Assembly (NCBI GenBank): GCA_025774425.1
Contig: JALGWA010000023.1
Coordinates: forward strand, 1-10,461
Direction of reading: 5' to 3'
DNA: 10,461 nucleotides
Source of the DNA: a bacterium
Lineage (GTDB): Bacteria; Arandabacterota; Arandabacteria; Arandabacterales; JALGWA01
The first letter of the stretch is position 1; the number at the start of each line of letters is the position of its first letter. The notes beneath the pieces are model-generated. The model searched no databases. It had not been told where the DNA came from and saw only the letters and a program-made list of their open reading frames with translations. A program made the position numbers and the translations under genes. Positions 8,379 to 10,461 of the stretch are shown one piece after another.

Positions 8379-8570
8379 ATGTTCGGATCCAAGATAAAGA
8401 TCGACAAGGGGCTCTACGAGCGGGCCAAGAAATGCGCCGAGCTCGCAGGGTACTCTTCGGTGGACGAGTTCATAGTCCACTTGATCGAGAAGGAGCTGGC
8501 CCAGCTGGAGGGGGCCGAGAGCGACGACGAGATCAAGGAGAGACTCAAGGGCCTGGGGTACATCTCCTAG
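8379..8570 (+). CDS. Small ribbon-helix-helix-like protein with LGYIS tail
   Basis: 63 residues from ATG 8379 with GGAGGG ending 4 nt before it; the longer frame from 8349 overlaps the phosphatase and has no ribosome site. The layout fits a ribbon-helix-helix (CopG/MetJ-like) fold: beta strand SKIKID (4-9), helix 11-23, turn GYSSVDEF (25-32), helix to about 43. An acidic segment (GAESDDEIKERL) and the tail GLGYIS follow. RHH dimers normally bind DNA through the strand, so this may be an autoregulator of the operon. However, the fixed place behind phosphatase genes and the LGYIS tail, also seen at the C-terminus of many sulfatases of the same superfamily, could mean a protein-binding partner instead. 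No membrane segment or signal peptide. Confidence 0.72.
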   Translation: MFGSKIKIDKGLYERAKKCAELAGYSSVDEFIVHLIEKELAQLEGAESDDEIKERLKGLGYIS

Positions 8571-8587
8571 GACGGAGGGCGGCATAG

Positions 8588-9397
8588 TTGGGCGTACTCA
8601 CTGAGATCTTCACGCTGCTCTTGAAGCCCTTCGAGGGCGGCAATGCGCTCGGGGGGCTCGTATTCGTGTCGGTTCTGACCGGCGCAGTCATGCTGTTCCT
8701 CTTCAAGGCGACGTCGAACCAGCAGGCCATGAAAGAGGTGAAGACGAGGATAAGCGCGTATTTCCTCGAGCTCCGGCTGTACAGCCATGACATAAAGAAC
8801 GTAATGGCGTCGCAGGCGAAGATCCTCCGCAGCAATCTCACGTACATGAAGCTCTCGTTCATCCCGGCCGTCGTGATGATCGTCCCCGTCGTGCTCGTAA
8901 TGGTGCAGCTCAACTTGCGGTATGCCTCGGTGCAGCTCCGGCCGGGCGAGACTGCGCTGGTGAAAGTCAAGGTCGGCGCGGGGTTCGACGTCATGCGGAA
9001 CAGGCTGGACCTCGACTGCGGGAGCGGCGTCGAGAAGGCGAGCCCGGGCGTGCGCATCCCGTCGCTCAACCAGGTCTGCTGGAAGATCAGGCTCGCGGAG
9101 CCGGGCGTCCACAAGATCACGGTGAGTTGGGGCGGGGGTAGTGTGGAGATGCCCGTTTACGGCTCGGACCGCCTCATACCCGTCTACAGCGTCGCCGGGA
9201 AACCCAGGATAACCGAGGCGCTTTTCAATCCGGGCTCGCCGGTCGTTCCGGCCGACGGCCCGATCGAGAGCGTGGAGATCGCCTACCGGCCGATGGAGTT
9301 CGGGCTCCTGGGCCTCAGGTTGTCCTGGCTGTGGAGTTTCCTGGTCATATCCTTCGCCTTCGGACTCTGCCTGAAGTTCATCTTCAAAGTCGAGTAG
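8588..9397 (+). CDS. Three-TM membrane protein with cytosolic coiled coil and external beta domain (Oxa1/EMC3-like layout)
   Basis: 269 residues starting at TTG 8588, with GGAGGG 8 nt upstream and 17 nt after the preceding stop. Hydrophobic segments lie at about 22-39, 91-109 and 244-263. Between the first two is a charged helical stretch (40-90: NQQAMKEVKTRI ... YFLELRLYSHDIK) likely cytosolic and coiled-coil. Between the second and third is a beta-rich domain (113-240) with LRPGETALVKVKVG and two or three Cys. N-terminus out, coiled-coil in, domain out is the layout of Oxa1-superfamily proteins (EMC3, TMCO1, Get1, DUF106, YidC), which insert membrane proteins. The resemblance is by topology and the NQxxMKE start of the coiled coil, not a firm sequence match. 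The extracytoplasmic domain could contact the phosphatases or the TPR protein (inference). Otherwise an unknown envelope protein. Confidence 0.7.
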   Translation: MGVLTEIFTLLLKPFEGGNALGGLVFVSVLTGAVMLFLFKATSNQQAMKEVKTRISAYFLELRLYSHDIKNVMASQAKILRSNLTYMKLSFIPAVVMIVPVVLVMVQLNLRYASVQLRPGETALVKVKVGAGFDVMRNRLDLDCGSGVEKASPGVRIPSLNQVCWKIRLAEPGVHKITVSWGGGSVEMPVYGSDRLIPVYSVAGKPRITEALFNPGSPVVPADGPIESVEIAYRPMEFGLLGLRLSWLWSFLVISFAFGLCLKFIFKVE

Positions 9398-9424
9398 ACT
9401 TCGCACCCGGCTTGGGTTAGTCTA
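9395..9424 (+). terminator. Two-tier hairpin at the end of the three-TM gene
   Basis: TAGACT (9395-9400, including the stop codon) pairs with AGTCTA (9419-9424). Inside, ACCC (9405-9408) pairs with GGGT (9414-9417) around a 5-nt loop. Only TTCCC follows, so it is a poor intrinsic terminator. It may be partial, or an operator-like inverted repeat ahead of the TPR gene, whose start is 30 nt downstream. Confidence 0.33.
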
Positions 9425-9454
9425 TTCCCGCAGTGCTGAATCATGGAGGATTGG

Positions 9455-10461
9455 ATGCCCGGAGGGTATTCCGGCGTCGGGTCCGTTGCGGTCCCGCCGC
9501 CGCCGGCGAGTCCCGCCTGCCCGCGGAGCCGTTTTCGCATTCTGCTCTTCGCCGCCGTTCTCGCCGTGTCGTGGTCCGCTGCAGCCGGGGACCACGCCTG
9601 TGGAGAATCCGCGGCGGTGGACAGCCTGGAAGCGCTCGTCAGGGAGGGGGATTTCGCTGCGGCCGGGGCGCTCGCCGGGGAAATCCTCGCCGCCGAGCCG
9701 GACAATGCGCGCGTCCTGATCATCCTGTCGCAGATATACCTGACGGAGGAGAACGGTGCGGCCGCGATCGATGCCGCCAGGCGCGCGGTCGAGCTCGAGC
9801 CTTCGGTCGCCGATTACCGGCTGTGGCTCGCGCGGGCCTATCTGCTGAGGGCAAGCCAGAGCACGCTTCTCTCGCTCTGGTACGCGTGGAAGGGCAAGGG
9901 GCAGTATGAGAAGGCCGTCGAACTCGATCCCGACAATGTCCAGATCCGCCTGGAGGTCTGCCTGTACCACCTTCTCGCGCCGCGCATCGCGGGCGGGAAC
10001 CGGGGCAGGGCGCGGGAGGAGGCCGCCGGGATCGAGCGGATGAGTCCGCTTTTCGGGGCCTACGCCTGGGCCAGTGTCTGGGAGAGGGAGAACGAAACAG
10101 GGAAGGCCGAGGAGATGTTGATGCAGGCCGTAGAGTTGGACACGACGTCCACTTTCCAGGCCAGGTACGCCCTCGGCTACTTCTACCTCAGGAACCGGCG
10201 GTTCCCGGAGGCGCGGAGCGTGTTCGAGGGGATTCTCGCCGAGAACCCCGATGACCTCGCCGCCATGTATCACGTGGGGACCGCGTGCCTCCTGGAAGAG
10301 ACGGATCTCGACAAGGCCGAGGAGCTCTTCAACGCCTATCTGGAATCGCTCCCGGGGCCTGACCTGCCGAGCCATGCCATGGCCCATTGGCGGTTGGGCA
10401 TGGTCTACGAGCTCAAAGGTGAGGACGATCTGGCGGTTCGGCACTTCGAGAAGGCGGTCGA
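9455..10461 (+). CDS. Secreted tetratricopeptide-repeat protein, cut by the right edge
   Basis: 335 codons remain open to the end of the window. ATG 9455 follows GGAGGA by 4 nt. A Pro-rich n-region (about 1-30) precedes a hydrophobic core RILLFAAVLAVSWSAAA (29-46), so residues up to about 48-55 are a signal peptide. From residue 56 the sequence is helical TPR repeats: DSLEALVREGDFAAA, DNARVLIILSQIY, AAIDAARRAVELEPS, YEKAVELDPDNV, GKAEEMLMQAVELD, FPEARSVFEGIL, DKAEELFNAYL and, at the edge, DLAVRHFEKAV. A characteristic segment is LWYAWKGKGQYEKAV, followed by APRIAGGNRGRAREEA, known from one family of bacterial TPR proteins. TPRs are protein-binding scaffolds. Lying 57 nt after the three-TM gene, it may organise the envelope phosphatase system (inference). 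Domain content after the edge is unknown. Confidence 0.8.
   Translation, partial: MPGGYSGVGSVAVPPPPASPACPRSRFRILLFAAVLAVSWSAAAGDHACGESAAVDSLEALVREGDFAAAGALAGEILAAEPDNARVLIILSQIYLTEENGAAAIDAARRAVELEPSVADYRLWLARAYLLRASQSTLLSLWYAWKGKGQYEKAVELDPDNVQIRLEVCLYHLLAPRIAGGNRGRAREEAAGIERMSPLFGAYAWASVWERENETGKAEEMLMQAVELDTTSTFQARYALGYFYLRNRRFPEARSVFEGILAENPDDLAAMYHVGTACLLEETDLDKAEELFNAYLESLPGPDLPSHAMAHWRLGMVYELKGEDDLAVRHFEKAV

Overview
The window is a GC-rich bacterial segment read almost entirely on the + strand. Coding regions carry SD-type ribosome sites (GGAGG-like), GTG/TTG starts are common, and AGG (Arg) and ATA (Ile) codons are frequent despite the high GC. With the YfcE-like, Oxa1-like and long TPR proteins this resembles an uncultured, probably diderm lineage (Krumholzibacteriota/Eisenbacteria/Acidobacteria-like); the sequence alone does not fix the phylum.

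Left part (1-3380): a good sigma70-like promoter at 175-203 leads into a block that once held at least four genes: an MBOAT-type membrane O-acyltransferase, an SGNH/GDSL-type hydrolase-like membrane protein, an AMP-binding (adenylation) enzyme and an acyl-CoA dehydrogenase. None is complete. The MBOAT has an in-frame TAG and two internal gaps. The SGNH gene lacks its start and everything after its catalytic-Ser block. The adenylation gene lacks both ends and has a frameshift at a G tract. The dehydrogenase lacks its N-terminus and is joined in frame to the adenylation fragment. The genes meet with no intergenic DNA, yet the surviving segments are well conserved. This is either a very recent serial-deletion event or an assembly/consensus artefact. 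A possible divergent gene runs off the left edge.

Right part (3442-10461): apparently intact genes. A promoter-like site precedes a small YfcE-type metallophosphoesterase (3553-4107). Then come two tandem paralogous, membrane-anchored alkaline-phosphatase-superfamily phosphodiesterases (4213-6306, 6398-8368), a 63-residue ribbon-helix-helix-like protein (8379-8570), a three-TM protein with Oxa1/EMC3-like layout (8588-9397), and a secreted TPR protein cut by the window edge (9455-10461). Spacings of 10, 17 and 57 nt after the second phosphatase suggest one operon.

Working model (inference): the left block activated an acyl or amino-acyl group (adenylation enzyme), oxidised it (dehydrogenase) and moved it across the membrane onto an exported acceptor (MBOAT plus SGNH partner). 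The right block is a cell-envelope phosphodiesterase cassette with an attached small RHH-like protein and an Oxa1-like membrane protein. The second cassette is the better candidate for an uncharacterised system.
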